Part shown: positions 1 to 11,309 of the stretch, piece after piece
Layout of the letters: the number at the start of each line of letters is the position of its first letter
Position numbering within the stretch: the stretch's first letter is position 1
Source: Tubulanus polymorphus
Taxonomy: Eukaryota > Nemertea > Palaeonemertea > Tubulaniformes > Tubulanidae
DNA length: 64,000 nucleotides
Assembly (NCBI RefSeq): GCF_964204645.1
Contig: NW_027437448.1
Span: 1 to 64,000, forward strand
Reading direction: 5' to 3'
The notes under the pieces: model-generated
What the model was told of the DNA's origin: nothing
Seen by the model: the letters and a program-made list of their open reading frames with translations, nothing else
The model's database searches: none
Made by a program: the position numbers and the translations under genes

Positions 1-1315
1 ACAGTTTACTGCGCGTTTAACGTCAATGTTGGCATGGCAATATGTATGACCAGTACTGCGAACTGGTGTGTATATATGGAGTCTATAAACAAAAGATGAA
101 GCCATGCGAGCGTGCGCCAGTGCGTGCGTGTGCTGGTCATCAACAAAGACACATTTTGTTATTCATAATGAATTAAATCAGTAAACAATCAATGAAGTAA
201 TCATATATTTATTCTATAGTTTGAATGCACTGTTCCAGGTCACATGAACTCTCGACGATGAGACCGATATAGGATTAGCGTGAATGCCGTCTTCTCTATA
301 ACTAATACGTATCAGTCAAAACTTGCTCAGTTGATACATGCATAACTCGAGTCGTTCTGCGTCAACAAGTGTAGTCATCATTTGGATTTGCCTATTTTGA
401 TACCACGAGGCTTCCACGGGTAGGTGGTCGGGTTAGAGAGACTCCAAGGGCTCGCCTGTTTGCTCCTAGTTATCGGATAATCTCGCTGTCTATTACCGTA
501 AAAGTACACGTGACCTCACGATACAAATAACAACTGATTATTACATATAAACAAGTTGTCGGGATTAGAGCGGTTTAAACTAAAGCTCCCCAGCGGTTCC
601 TATTGCATAATAGGCCTAGATCCAATTATACTAACAGGTTTAACTGAACTGAGGGTGGAGGAGGGTCTAGTCCAGTTACGTGTGTCAGTGGTATATCGGT
701 GTGGGTTCGCCATTCGGGTTCTTCTACCTACAGAGAAACGAACCATCTTCCTCGATGAACCACCCATTACACGAATATTCTATCGATTTTCTTACAAAAG
801 GTTCATATGTTTTCACGGAAATTATTGTCAGAGGCCGCAAATACTAGACGTCTTATAGAAAACCTCACTGAAACCATCCGGGATGAAGGAAAAAATGTGT
901 TTAAAACACCCACAAATTCAAAACATATTCAAATTACTCGTAATTAAGTTAATTACTCGTAAATTAATTAATTAGGCAACATTAATTATTTCTCTAAAGT
1001 CGTTCAACTTATTTAGAAACGACTGTATTCGTTTCTTCAAATGCGTGGAAGGACAGCAGTGTCTGATGTAACCGCTAGATGGCGAATAGGTCGTTCGTGC
1101 TCACCTGGCGCCTGACCTAGATATTTAGATGATGGATTAGACTTGTATTTACTCACTGCGCGCGTTCATATTTACATTTTAATCGACACAGGACGACGAT
1201 ACCGCTGATATTAGGAACTATGCCGCCGTGTATAAGATAACGCGAGGTGTTTTGTTATCTAAACTCAGTGTGCGCAGTTAGAATCAGAGCGATACGAGCG
1301 AGATACGATTTTAAC
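1..1315. other. 5' flank, no gene recognised
   Basis: I see no convincing exon here. An open frame at 556–858 has no recognisable domain and no splice context. The last 100 bp are probably the promoter and 5' UTR of the CUB–LDLa gene: there is a TATA-like TATAAGATAA near 1229 and a start codon at 1316. Confidence 0.4.
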
Positions 1316-3503
1316 ATGGATTCACTGATTCCTATCGTACTAGTCTTACTGAGTCTAACTTGTACTCATGCTAATAATTACCAGAATGTAGGTGAGTATA
1401 ATGTGGGGGGAGAGGGACGGAGAGGGGCGGTTATAAAGGGCAAGTCGGAGACCCAGTTACAGGTATCGATTGAATGGTTGCCAGCACAGCAGAGTTCAGC
1501 GCAGTATCCGGCAGTACACTGCGTCTACTCGTGATGACGTCACAGCTGTGCGCGGCACTAAGTGGCGGGTTTGAATTCAAACGCTGAAAAAGATTTGCAT
1601 ATTCCTTATTTATTCATAATAAAAAGATATATTTCAACGGTTAAACAAGTGCAAGTTTAATGTATCGAATTTTGAGATAAGTTTTATGACCACAGTTTTA
1701 CAATAAGCTTCTTATACTGAGTTTTAAAAACCCGGAAGCAAAGTGCAATATAAACCGGCTTCCTCCTCAGTGTCTGTATAATAAATGTACTGATGTTACT
1801 GTATATTGTAGTGTATATGGATCAGTCATGTGGACAGACGATTAGAACTGATCAATATCCGGTTAGAGCGGGAATATTGAAATTGACATCGAAAGCTGCC
1901 TATGATAGAAACATGGATTGTAACGTGACGTTACAAGCTCCGGCGAATTCACACGTGTCTATTTACATCACAGATATTTCCGTAACTCCTGGTCCGGCAT
2001 TCACATCCCCGCCCTGTCTAACTGATAAATTAGATGTCCTCGAAAACAACGTCAAGAAACCGCTTTTACGTGAGTTTAAATTGTAGCAATCTCTGCAGCC
2101 TGTAAAACCACCTGTTACCTCTCAAACAGTCGTTCACACAGCACTGAGACATTTTTATAAAAAATGAACTACAAACACCAGACATAACACATTTTAATCA
2201 GCACACTTTCAAAAACGGATCATCCAACGTGTCCAAGACTTTGCCTGACACATTTTTTATTGAAAATGAACTACTAACACCAGATATTAGATATTTTATC
2301 AGCACACTTACAAAATCTGATCGTCCACACTTCACCACGCCAGAACGTTAAATGTCTGAAGGGTTTCAGGTTCCAGGAAGGGCTGCAGGTTTCAGGCTGC
2401 AGATTGTCTGAAGGTGTGCAGGTTACAGGCTGCAGATTGTCTAAAGGGGTACAGGTTACAGGCTGCAGATTGTCTGAAGGTGTGCAGGTTCCAGGCTGCA
2501 GATTGTCTGAAGGGGTACAGGTTACAGGCTGCAGATTGTCTGAAGGGGTACAGGTTACAGTCTGCAGATTGTCTGAAGGGTTGCAGGTTCCAGGCTGTAA
2601 ATTGATACCTGGTGGAATCCGAACCCTGGACACATCAGTTCTAGTTTTAATTCTATTTTTTAGCGAATGGTATTTGTGGCTCGACTGCGACAGCGTTAGA
2701 TACTAATCACAGATTCGTCAGATCAGATTTGAATAATTTACAGTTAAAGTTTACGAGTTCAGCAGCTGGAACTAGTGGAACAGGGTTTACTATTGTATTC
2801 ACACAGTTCGCAATACGAACAGGTCAGTAACCCCTTCCCCCCTAAATCTCCAACCTGTCCCCCCTCATCCAGTCTCTCCCTCCAGGTCTGTGATCTGAGG
2901 TATACTGCAAAACTAAATGTAAATCCAGGATGAATTTAACTGATCATTATTATTGCAGTGCATGTGGTCAGGCCCTGTACCTGGCTCTTGGGATCTCTCA
3001 GTTCCTAATGAATCTCACACAGCCCACCCCCCACGCCCCCCCCCCCACGCCCCCCAGATGAGTTCAACTGTTTGTTTATTCTATACAGGTGACTGTTTAA
3101 CCAGTGAATTCCAGTGCGGAATTGGTGCTGATTTAGCTTGCATTAATAAACTGCTGAAATGTGACGGAGAAATTAATTGTAAAGACGGAACTGATGAATT
3201 CATTAATGGCAAAAAATGTGCAGGTAATAAAACTACGAACCGTCTAATTAATTATCAGACTAATTAATTAATTAATTAATAAACTAATTAAGTTTTTATG
3301 TAATTTTCCATCCTAGGAGTTTGTCACCTCGGAAGTATCCTCCTTATTATTGTCGCCTGTATCCTAGCAACGATCGTTAACTGATGGACGTCTGATGAAA
3401 TTGTATCGAGTTTTAATCAGAAAAGAAGGGGTTAATTTCAAATACAGACATAAATATATAGAAATGATTGGACAATATTTACATAAACTCATTGTTGATT
3501 GAT

Positions 3504-3561
<58 letters not shown>

Positions 3562-4946
3562 ATCCGTATATATTTGATCTAGATAAAATCAACTTTTTTG
3601 ATTCCCTATTTAATAAACTATGCAAATAATGTCTGGCAGTATTTATTGATTATACTGTGTATTGATTAGTGAATAAATTATGCTTTGCTTCCTTAGAGAA
3701 CCTTGAGTCCTGTTCATGATATTTCGTTGGTACCACAATTCGTCAGTGGTGTAGTCGCTCTCGGGGGCGGATCCAGCATTTTGTAGGGGGGGGCATGCCA
3801 CGTACGCCCCCATTCGGATATCCGCCACTGGCTCCCCAAAACCTGGGCTGGTTCCGCAGTCTCAGCTAAGATCTACCAGTCTAAGACCCTATTCTAAGCC
3901 AAACTTACAGCTTAACGCTATAGTTAAGATTTAAGACCACTTTTATTGGAAGTCGTTCTACAAAGCGTAACGCAACGATCTAATCTTAACCGAGGTTGTA
4001 GATCAGGGTTTAAGAAAGCAGTTCTGTAGAATCTACATCCATCTGGCTGCAGTCGAGCCTATCTAGGACAGATATCTAGTTCGGCGTTCTAGAAATCTAC
4101 ATCCATCTGGCTGCAGTCGAGCCTCAGATATCTAGTTCGGCGTTCTAGAAATCTACATCCATCTGGCTGCAGTCGAGCCTATCTAGGACAGATATCTAGT
4201 TCGGCGTTCTAGAAATCTACATCCATCTGGCTGCAGTCGAGCCTCAGATATCTAGTTCGGCGTTCTAGAAATCTACATCCATCTGGCTGCAGTCGAGCCT
4301 ATCTAGGACAGATATCTAGGCACACATCGGTGTTCGGCTAATGTAGAGTAAAACCATGGTAAAATGCTGGAAAAGTCACAAGAATCATTCATTGTGAAAT
4401 CTTCATCCAGCCAGGCTTATTGTATCGATTGTTTGTTGTAATTACAGAAATGTTGCCATGCGAGACAGCCGCGGCAGGCGAGGACAATGGAGGAGGGCAG
4501 TGTAAAGCGCCCCCTACCACCACGTGTTATGAAGCTATGATTGGTTTCGGTGTTGCTGTCGGTTTAGATATTTTACTGTTGATATTAGTGTTTGTATTTT
4601 GTGCTAAATGGAGACAAGCAGTTTATTCTTATCAATTAGAACACGACCAAAGATTAAATGTAAGTATAGACATGACGTGACTTCCTACACAGTCCTGATC
4701 CGAGGTTTGAGCAAATAACAGCCGGTTTTCTGCTGGGGAAGTACCGTGTTTGTATCAGGACGATTCCTTTCCTTTCAAGTAGTTGTCGGGGGACTGTCTG
4801 ATACCGGCGCACCGAGTTGTAGAGCACCCGGGGTGCACGATACGATATATAGATAAAAAGATGGTCACTTGTATTATTTGTAGGAAGAAGGAAAGCGATG
4901 GCAGTGGTCAGGTGATGCACCTACATTAGAATCATTAGTTTACTGA
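1316..4946 (+). CDS. CUB–LDLa single-pass membrane protein
   Basis: Predicted type I surface protein of 300 aa. Exons: 1316–1391, 1812–2069, 2664–2822, 3089–3223, 4448–4659, 4884–4946; all junctions are GT–AG and phases agree. Residues 1–19 are a signal peptide (hydrophobic IPIVLVLLSL). Residues about 32–160 form a CUB domain with paired cysteines and the late strand GTGFTIVFTQF. Residues 165–208 form an LDL-receptor class A module ending in CDGEINCKDGTDE, the calcium-binding acidic signature. A Thr/Pro/Cys linker precedes a membrane helix at about 238–260 (LLLILVFVF), then a 40-residue cytoplasmic tail ending ESLVY. CUB and LDLa modules bind proteins; the ligand is unknown. One CUB rather than two separates it from NETO proteins, so I give no symbol. 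An alternative last exon lies at 3317–3384. Confidence 0.85.
2392..2600. repeat. 33 bp tandem repeat, ~6 copies
   Basis: Units of about 33 bp share the core CTGCAGATTGTCTGAAGG and lie in intron 2 of the CUB–LDLa gene. Open frames on both strands here are repeat artefacts. Confidence 0.9.
3317..3384 (+). CDS. alternative terminal exon of the CUB–LDLa gene
   Basis: The sequence after the acceptor CATCCTAG (AG at 3315–3316) enters in the same phase (1) as exon 5 at 4448. It encodes a 22-residue hydrophobic end (SILLIIVACILATIV) followed at once by TGA. Splicing exon 4 here gives a 231-aa isoform with no cytoplasmic tail, either tail-less membrane-anchored or GPI-processed. This is inference from phase, acceptor quality and hydrophobicity; no transcript is available. 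Confidence 0.6.
3508..3558. repeat. (AT)n microsatellite
   Basis: Uninterrupted AT dinucleotide run of about 50 bp in an intron of the CUB–LDLa gene. Confidence 0.95.
4024..4322. repeat. ~62/52 bp tandem repeat
   Basis: Five units share CATCCATCTGGCTGCAGTCG and alternate between a longer form with ATCTAGGACAG and a shorter form lacking it. This is a higher-order pattern, just upstream of the TM exon of the CUB–LDLa gene. Confidence 0.9.
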
Positions 4947-5325
4947 AACCTGTTCAACCGCGCTGCGCCGAGTACAATTTATACCGTACAGTGCTGCCAC
5001 CCCACTGTAGTTTGTTTCCCACCCTGGCACGCGAATACCTAAAAACGAGAGCTATCCGTACGGTGCTGCCATCATTTCACAAACTGACTACACTTACCAG
5101 AGCAGGAATCAAACTCCTCGATTCTTCAGTACTAATAAACACGACTTGTATAATAAATTATTTTAATAAAATATTTTACAAATAATACGATATTAATCTG
5201 ATTGTTTTCTGGTAGTCGCCCGCAGGGTATCTACAGGTATCTACAGGTCACTCATGCACTAACATGCTACTAAACTCACAACTATAAACTCCAGTCTCTA
5301 GTCTTTTAGTCTCTAGTCTATTCCG
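4947..5325. other. convergent intergenic gap
   Basis: Separates the 3' ends of the CUB–LDLa gene (+) and NDUFAF6 (-). It holds an AATAAA-like AATAAAATATTT near 5166 and nothing else I recognise. Confidence 0.5.
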
Positions 5326-8300
5326 TTAAAAGATCTCACGTAATTTCTGTATCCATAGCGATATCGGTAACCAATGGTAACGTTGTTGTAATTGCGGATG
5401 GAATAAATCGAAATCGGCTTTTTGTAATCTGGTTAAATACGCCTCTAATCCCGCCTGAAAACAGACAACACAATCAAACAATCCACAAGTGAAATATCAG
5501 GTAGAAAGAAATAGAAATAAACTTACTGTTGATAAAAATGCTTTATACGCATTTGGAGGAAGATCAGCTTTCAGAGACCTGGCCTACAATAACAATAGTT
5601 ACACACAGAGTCAATCAGAGTCAGAGTCAGTGTGAATCACCGGTGTGATGTATGTGAATCACCGGTGTGATGTATGTGAATCACCGGTGTGATGTATGTG
5701 AATCACCGGTGTGATGTATGTGAATCACTGGTGTGATGTATGTGAATCACCTAACAAACCTTAGTTAAATGTTGATGCGCGATGCTCGCGATATCATAAA
5801 CTAAATCTTTCACTTTCTGCTCTTTTATTCCCCGAATTAAATCTTGTTGAGATACATTGTACTGAAAAAATAAATTAACTCATGATATATCAAAAAATAT
5901 CGAGATACACGTGTAAAATATCGATATATTTACAAACCTGTATCATTAGATCGAGTGGTAGATAAACATGTTGACGACTCGAGTGAAATAAAGTAGATCT
6001 CAATAATGTAACAATACCATGTGTTTTACCAATATGACTAGCAACATGATCAGCATTTATATCCTTTATACCTGAAGTTTTAATAAACAAACAATTTATT
6101 AAACGCACAGTTTTAACCCTTTCACTGCTGAATAATTAATACCTGCAGGAGATAATTTGAAATTTAAAAAGAATTCCCACCCACTGTGTTGAATAACAGG
6201 CATATATCGCTATAGTGCATCTACACCGCGGTGCAGTGTATTACAGGCATATATCGCTATAGTGCATCTACACCGCGGTGCAGTGTATTACAGGCATATA
6301 TCGCTATAGTGCATCTACACCGCGGTGCAATGTATTACAGGCATATATCGCTATAGTGCATCTACACCGCGGTGCAGTGTATTACAGGCATATATCGCTA
6401 TAGTGCATCTACACCGCGGTGCAGTGTATTACAGGCATATATCGCTATAGTGCATCTACACCGCGGTGCAGTGTATTGTTAGTTACCACTATGTTTGACA
6501 GGTGCTGCCATCTTTCAATAGATATAAAAACTAATAACATCAATACACCGCACTGTGGTGTAGATGCACTGAAAAGGTTCATCTGTGTTGAGATTCAGAT
6601 ACAAACCTAAACTTTCTAGAATCAAATAATAAATCGGAGTCACTGAATTATCACTGTATTCTTCAACTTCATCCATATTCTTAAACTGTTGATTATTCAT
6701 CCGCGATTCCTTTAAAAATGAGTAAATGATTGATTACTCACACGTATAGATGAACAGTAGGAATGAGTAATTGAATATATACTCACTCTAGCTATGAGTA
6801 ATCTCATTAACCATTGTTTAGATATGTTGTGTCTTTTGACAGCCTGAAATATATGAATATTGATCTGTGGCTGGCTTCAAATCGAAAATCTTACAAAGAT
6901 TCGTGAGAAACAAAATATCGAAAGAAGAAAAAAAGTTTTAATTCTTTATGTACAAAAAAATTTGTTGCTAGTTTATTTTCAGTTTTTTTCGACTATGATA
7001 TTCACGTATTAGACATCAGATTTAAGACATCAGATATAAGGAATAAGAAATAAGTGTTTAGTCATCTTCACTTTCATCGTGTTGATTTTGAATCTGTTTT
7101 ACTGGAACAATTGAATCGATTAAAATAATTTCTCGTAATAATTCCACTAAATTCTGCAATAAAAGTAATTTGCCGTAAACCGATTCTGTGAAATCATTTT
7201 CTGAGACGTCGTTCAAATTTCCAGTTCGACAGTTGATCATTTTAACACAATCCACGTCTAAATATTCATTTATTTGTTGTGAAAGTTTTATAAACGATGA
7301 ATTATTGTAAGAATTCTCACAAATAATTTGCGGAACGATTAAAACAGCATCGCTTAACATTCTACACAATAAACTAACATCGGACGGTAACCGTGACAAC
7401 TTGCGTAAACTACGACTGATTAGATATTCAAATACGCCACCAGGGGGCAGTGCAGTCGTCGTTGCCCTGTAATTTGTAGTACTACATGCGCCACTAGGGG
7501 GCGGATCAGTGTTACTAATCAGATATTCGGGAAGTTTAAAAGTTTTCAAATATTTTAAACAGTTTCTGAGTGAATTACAGATAGTTTTATATTGACAATG
7601 ATCAGGAGCGCAGATACTCAGTGAATGAACTGAATAATTACATTTATTCTCCTCAATATTAAACGAATTGTTGAATATAAAATATAATCCATGATTCATT
7701 GGTTTAACGGAGTCAATGACACCGATATTTAAATCATCTGAGATGAGCTCGGTAAAACTGGTGACTGGTAAAACACGGATCAATCTCTGTAATAATCTCA
7801 AATCATCGACATCTATCGATTCTAAAACTGATATTTCATATCGTCGATATTGAGATCTCTGAGATTGCGTTAAACTGCTCGTAATCAATATCAGATCAAC
7901 TCCTAAATCTTTAATACGTTTAAACCATCGATCAGCAGCTGATTGTCTCCATAGCAACGACTCTACGATATCGCTTTCATTGTTGATTTCAATTGTTGCC
8001 GTTTCATTTTTATCGCATTCATCAACAATGATGAATTTAATATCGGTTGCTAATAACGATGGAAATTGAGTCAGTTTATTCCCAGGAATAAATAAACCTG
8101 GATTAACTCGTGATATCGATATATCACTATCAATTGATACAGCGGTGAGATTATCAAAATACTCAATTATAAACTCAATAACTGGATAATTGAGATGATC
8201 AGCAGCAGCAGCAGCAGCAGCAGCAGGTGTGCTGCTGCTGCTGCTGCTGGAATCAATGATAAACTGTGATAATAAATCTGATAATAATTCACTGATGCAT

Positions 8301-9809
8301 GAATTGTATTTTCCTGTTAAACTAGTTTTAAATATTTCTGTTAATTTATCTTTATGTAAATTAATCCTGGAACAATGCGATAAAATCTCATCGAGTAAAC
8401 GTCTCTGTATATCAACAGATCGATACATCGTGCATTGACGCGCTAGCGCCACCATACTGCAACCACTCGTACTAATTATATTCACTAACTCTCCGAGAAT
8501 CAAAATAAACGTTTTAATTCCGTCACCGACGCCTTTATGATGACGCAGCGCCCCCTGGATTATCAGTTTATCAACGGGATGATTATAATTTAAACTAGAG
8601 AGTATGAGATATCCATCAGCGGTGATTAAACTCCGTCCCGATGATGTTGTAATCAGAGTGTACGTCGAACATGGTCCAAATGAACGTTTCAATAAATGTT
8701 TTAATGTTGAACAGACTCTAATTAATTCCTTTAATCCTACTAGTTGCTCATTCTCTTCACAGGTGGCGCTCATCTTAAACCTATATCAAATAAACCAATT
8801 TACCTATAAAAGCCTTAATACCTCTACTACCAAAACCACAATTGGAAGAGAGGGAGGGAATGGGAGAGATGGAGGGAATGGGAGAGAGGGAGGGAATGGG
8901 AGAGAGGGAGGGAATGGGAGGGGGACGATGGGAAATAGAAGGAAATGGGCTAGGGGGAATGAGAGAGGGAGAAAGAGAAGTGACTGAGAGCAGGGGATGA
9001 GAGCAGGGGAGAGGGGGATGAGGGGAAAGAGAAGGGACTGGGAGAGGGGGATGAGGGGAAAGAGAAGGGACTGGGAGAGGGGGATGAGGGGAGAGAAAGA
9101 GGAGGGACTTGTAAGTTATAACTACATGTATAAGTAATGAAATAGTGAACTTACTTTAGTTAATTCCAAAGCGATCGGAGTGTGTGGTGGTTTACCCTAA
9201 AACAAGTCAATAATGAGTGATATAATAATGAGAGAACTGAGTCCGACCCCCACAAATAGTTTATAGATTATACAAACCTTGTATATATTATTGATTGAAT
9301 CTTTCCAGAATTGAATCCTCATTAAACCAATGTTTGAATCACTAACAGTATCATGAATCTAGTATCCAATAAAACAAAAAATATTAATAGATTATTTAAC
9401 ACAGAGGGCGGAATAGGAAGCAGGCACTGGCAGGTGGGGGACACCAAACTGACCTGAGATATTTCCACATTTGCAGCTCTTATTGCGAACACCGTTGATC
9501 TTGTAAGTCGAGGTAGAAGAAGAGTGGCTAAAAAATTCTCATAATCTGATTTACTACAAAAAAAAACAAGTCAAAAGAAGACACATTATTATTTGATTAG
9601 AACCGTCGAAGAACCCTAGTCCCTAGCCCTGGGCCTCTCGTATGGATTCTACTGTTTGTTTAAGGAGATAAAACTAACCGCACTAGATCCATACAGTATT
9701 CACTATGAGTTTTATATACGCTTTCTGAATAATGTTTCACATGGCGCCCGATATTTTGCAAAACATTCGAAATTTTATTTTTCGGCAAAAAAATCATGGG
9801 CGCCGCCAT
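5326..9809 (-). CDS. NDUFAF6: NADH dehydrogenase (complex I) assembly factor 6
   Basis: Mitochondrial complex I assembly factor with a squalene/phytoene-synthase-like fold; 311 aa against about 333 in human. Ten exons, 5' to 3' on the minus strand: 9809–9679, 9553–9454, 9358–9278, 9196–9155, 6843–6787, 6709–6607, 6071–5938, 5861–5760, 5583–5527, 5454–5326. Every junction is GT–AG and phases close. Recognisable blocks are KSDYENFLATLLLPRLTRS, SDSNIGLMRIQFWKD, KPPHTPIALELTK, HVASHIGKTHGIVTLLRS, KVKDLVYDIASIAHQHL and the C-terminal FDLFHPQLQQRYHWLP. The N-terminus (MAAPMIFLPKNKISNVLQ) is basic and aliphatic, fitting a mitochondrial presequence. The start ATG sits in AATATGGCGGC. The gene is divergent from TMEM208, and its intron 4 (6844–9154) contains BBS10. 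Confidence 0.95.
5632..5752. repeat. 22 bp tandem repeat, ~5 copies
   Basis: Unit TGTGAATCACCGGTGTGATG plus TA, in NDUFAF6 intron 8, ending within about 10 bp of the exon 8 donor. The core is itself near-palindromic (ATCACCGGTGTGAT). Confidence 0.9.
6197..6477. repeat. 47 bp tandem repeat, ~6 copies
   Basis: Nearly identical 47 bp units with the cores GGCATATATCGCTATAGTGC and CTACACCGCGGTGCAGTG, in NDUFAF6 intron 6. CACCGCGGTG is a perfect palindrome in every copy. Confidence 0.95.
7058..8773 (-). CDS. BBS10: Bardet-Biedl syndrome 10 protein, chaperonin-like
   Basis: Group II chaperonin-like protein. In vertebrates it works with MKKS, BBS12 and CCT to assemble the BBSome for ciliary trafficking. 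Single uninterrupted frame of 571 aa (human about 723). The N-terminal block HPVDKLIIQGALRHHKGVGD then GIKTF matches the chaperonin equatorial GDG(A/T)KT loop as BBS10 has it. LPPGGVFEYLISRSLRKL corresponds to the BBS10 PxGGxFE segment, and the acidic tail QNQHDESEDD matches the human end NQDSEDEL. A Ser8–Thr–Pro–Ala8 low-complexity run lies near residues 174–194. It sits whole within NDUFAF6 intron 4 on the same strand, so it needs its own promoter or a processed origin. MKKS was considered; the C-terminal tail favours BBS10. Confidence 0.88.
   Translation of the reverse strand: MSATCEENEQLVGLKELIRVCSTLKHLLKRSFGPCSTYTLITTSSGRSLITADGYLILSSLNYNHPVDKLIIQGALRHHKGVGDGIKTFILILGELVNIISTSGCSMVALARQCTMYRSVDIQRRLLDEILSHCSRINLHKDKLTEIFKTSLTGKYNSCISELLSDLLSQFIIDSSSSSSSTPAAAAAAAADHLNYPVIEFIIEYFDNLTAVSIDSDISISRVNPGLFIPGNKLTQFPSLLATDIKFIIVDECDKNETATIEINNESDIVESLLWRQSAADRWFKRIKDLGVDLILITSSLTQSQRSQYRRYEISVLESIDVDDLRLLQRLIRVLPVTSFTELISDDLNIGVIDSVKPMNHGLYFIFNNSFNIEENKCNYSVHSLSICAPDHCQYKTICNSLRNCLKYLKTFKLPEYLISNTDPPPSGACSTTNYRATTTALPPGGVFEYLISRSLRKLSRLPSDVSLLCRMLSDAVLIVPQIICENSYNNSSFIKLSQQINEYLDVDCVKMINCRTGNLNDVSENDFTESVYGKLLLLQNLVELLREIILIDSIVPVKQIQNQHDESEDD
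8192..8250. repeat. inverted CAG/CTG trinucleotide tracts in the BBS10 CDS
   Basis: On the plus strand about eight CAG units are followed by GTGT and about seven CTG units, making a hairpin-capable inverted repeat. On the coding strand it reads Ser tract, Thr-Pro, Ala tract. Confidence 0.9.
8846..9112. repeat. purine-rich GA/GGGA repeats
   Basis: Imperfect GGGAGAGAGGGAGGGAATGG units and then longer GAGAGGGGGATGAGGGGAAA units, immediately upstream of BBS10 in NDUFAF6 intron 4. A purine tract like this could act as a promoter element for the nested gene; that is inference. Confidence 0.85.
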
Positions 9810-10225
9810 ATTTGTATTAATCCGCATCCGTTTTGGAACGATTTGTTATCTCAATAATTGATGAAAACCATCTATAAATAAACTGAATTCTAAGAAATTA
9901 TTTGATGTAAATTGAGATGAGATTTTCAAATTGCTTAAGTTGGCTTCAAGCAGCTGATTAATTTCATGGCGAATGAAGACGCCTTTTACTCGTACGGAAT
10001 ATCGGACACCGTCGCGGACTCATACGGACACTGGTTCGGATACTGCGGAACATTAATCGGAACTAGGGTTAGGGTTAGACTGGTTGACGTTCTAATGTAG
10101 ATGGCGCAAAATTCAACCGAGAACCAGTCTAGGGTTAGGGTTAGGAGGGCGCCACATGACGGTATAAAGTTGACGCGTGTATCTGGATCAGTACTGAACC
10201 CGCTGCTGCTGCAGATGTTGTTAAA
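9810..10225. promoter_or_regulatory. bidirectional promoter NDUFAF6/TMEM208
   Basis: The two start codons are divergent and 416 bp apart. The interval holds two telomere-like blocks, TAGGGTTAGGGTTAG at about 10064 and 10132, flanking inverted ACTGGTT/AACCAGT heptamers at about 10079 and 10125. There is also a GATGGCGC element near 10099. Neither side has a TATA box. Confidence 0.6.
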
Positions 10226-11305
10226 ATGCCTGTAAGTTTTCAACCCAGCGCTTGTTAAATAGCAAGAGTTTTATATCGTATTTGAAACTGAATTTTATCA
10301 CAACAAGATAAACCGTAAAAACTCTTCGAGACCGAAATTCAACCAAAATACAACAGAAATCAGAATTCACAAATCAATCAATTAAAAACATTTTATTTAT
10401 TGTTTTTTTTAAGCCTAAAGGAAAACAAGCGACAAAAGGTCAAAAACAGATCGTGGAGGAAAATAAATCAACATTGAATTATTATTTATATATAATCACA
10501 GCAGTTAATGTAAGTATTACCGGAATACCCGCCTGCCGCAGCCACCTGTCGGGGTGACGCTCGCTAATCAAAGTAATCTGGACTGATTTGTATTTGTATT
10601 TTAGGCTGTCTATATTTTACTACAAGTTTTACTATTCTGGGATTCATTCACTTTATTTTATTGGGTAAGATTTCGAAGAAGTTATAAGCTGATTCGTAGT
10701 TATAACTATACTATAGATGGCGTTGTTGTTGTATTTATTACAGTTTTTATACGGGCTAGCTCTAACAGTATCTATAGGATGCTATCAGTTCATGGCGTAT
10801 ATGGCAAAAGCTAAATATGGAGCGTCTGGAAACCTCATTGATGGAGGCATTGATTTAAATATGGAATCAGGAATGGCTGAGTATGTAATTACAATGAGTT
10901 CTCTCCGGGTTTAAATCTGGCCCTGGGTTATAGTTTAAACCAGGTGTAAGACTTTAAACTCGGTCTGTGGTTCGCTGGTAAAGATATAATTTTGATATTT
11001 TTCAGACACACAAAGGATATGATTATATTAACTGCTGTATCTCAGAGTTTGTCTCTTATATCTGGATATTTCTGGTTGTTACTGCTTCTCGTAAGTGCCT
11101 CCCCCTCTCCCCCTTCCCTCGTCCCAATAGCTCCCTCTAGTGGTTTATCGTGTAATCGTTGTATTTTCAGGGTCCAATTCGAGGGTTCTATTTATTATGG
11201 GTGAATATTTTATCTCCGTGGTTCTTCGCGGAACCGCCTCCAGAAATGGACGAGAAAAAAAAGAAAAAATTAGAGAGAAAACAACAGAAAATTCGCTATA
11301 GATGA
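10226..11305 (+). CDS. TMEM208: transmembrane protein 208 (ER, SND pathway)
   Basis: Small multi-pass ER membrane protein, the animal counterpart of yeast Snd2, used for SRP-independent ER targeting. Six exons: 10226–10231, 10414–10509, 10605–10664, 10744–10880, 11006–11090, 11171–11305; 172 aa, against 173 in human. Exon 1 codes only for Met-Pro before GTAAGT. Conserved blocks are PKGKQATKGQKQIVEEN, LIDGGIDLNMESGMAE, HTKDMIILTAVSQ and FYLLWVNILSPWF, with a lysine-rich tail (KKKKKLERKQQKIRYR) on the cytosolic side. Hydrophobic segments fall in exons 2–3, 4 and 5. AATAAA at 11456–11461 is the likely poly(A) signal. Confidence 0.97.
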
Positions 11306-11309
11306 TTTA

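Noticed and set aside
556-858. 100-codon frame as a gene
   Set aside because: No domain, no splice context and no codon pattern resembling neighbouring genes.
7058-8773. MKKS (BBS6) rather than BBS10
   Set aside because: The PPGGVFEYL block and the acidic NQHDESEDD tail resemble BBS10; MKKS ends differently.
10060-10150. Chromosome end or telomeric fusion
   Set aside because: Only two or three TTAGGG units per block, located inside a promoter between two intact genes.
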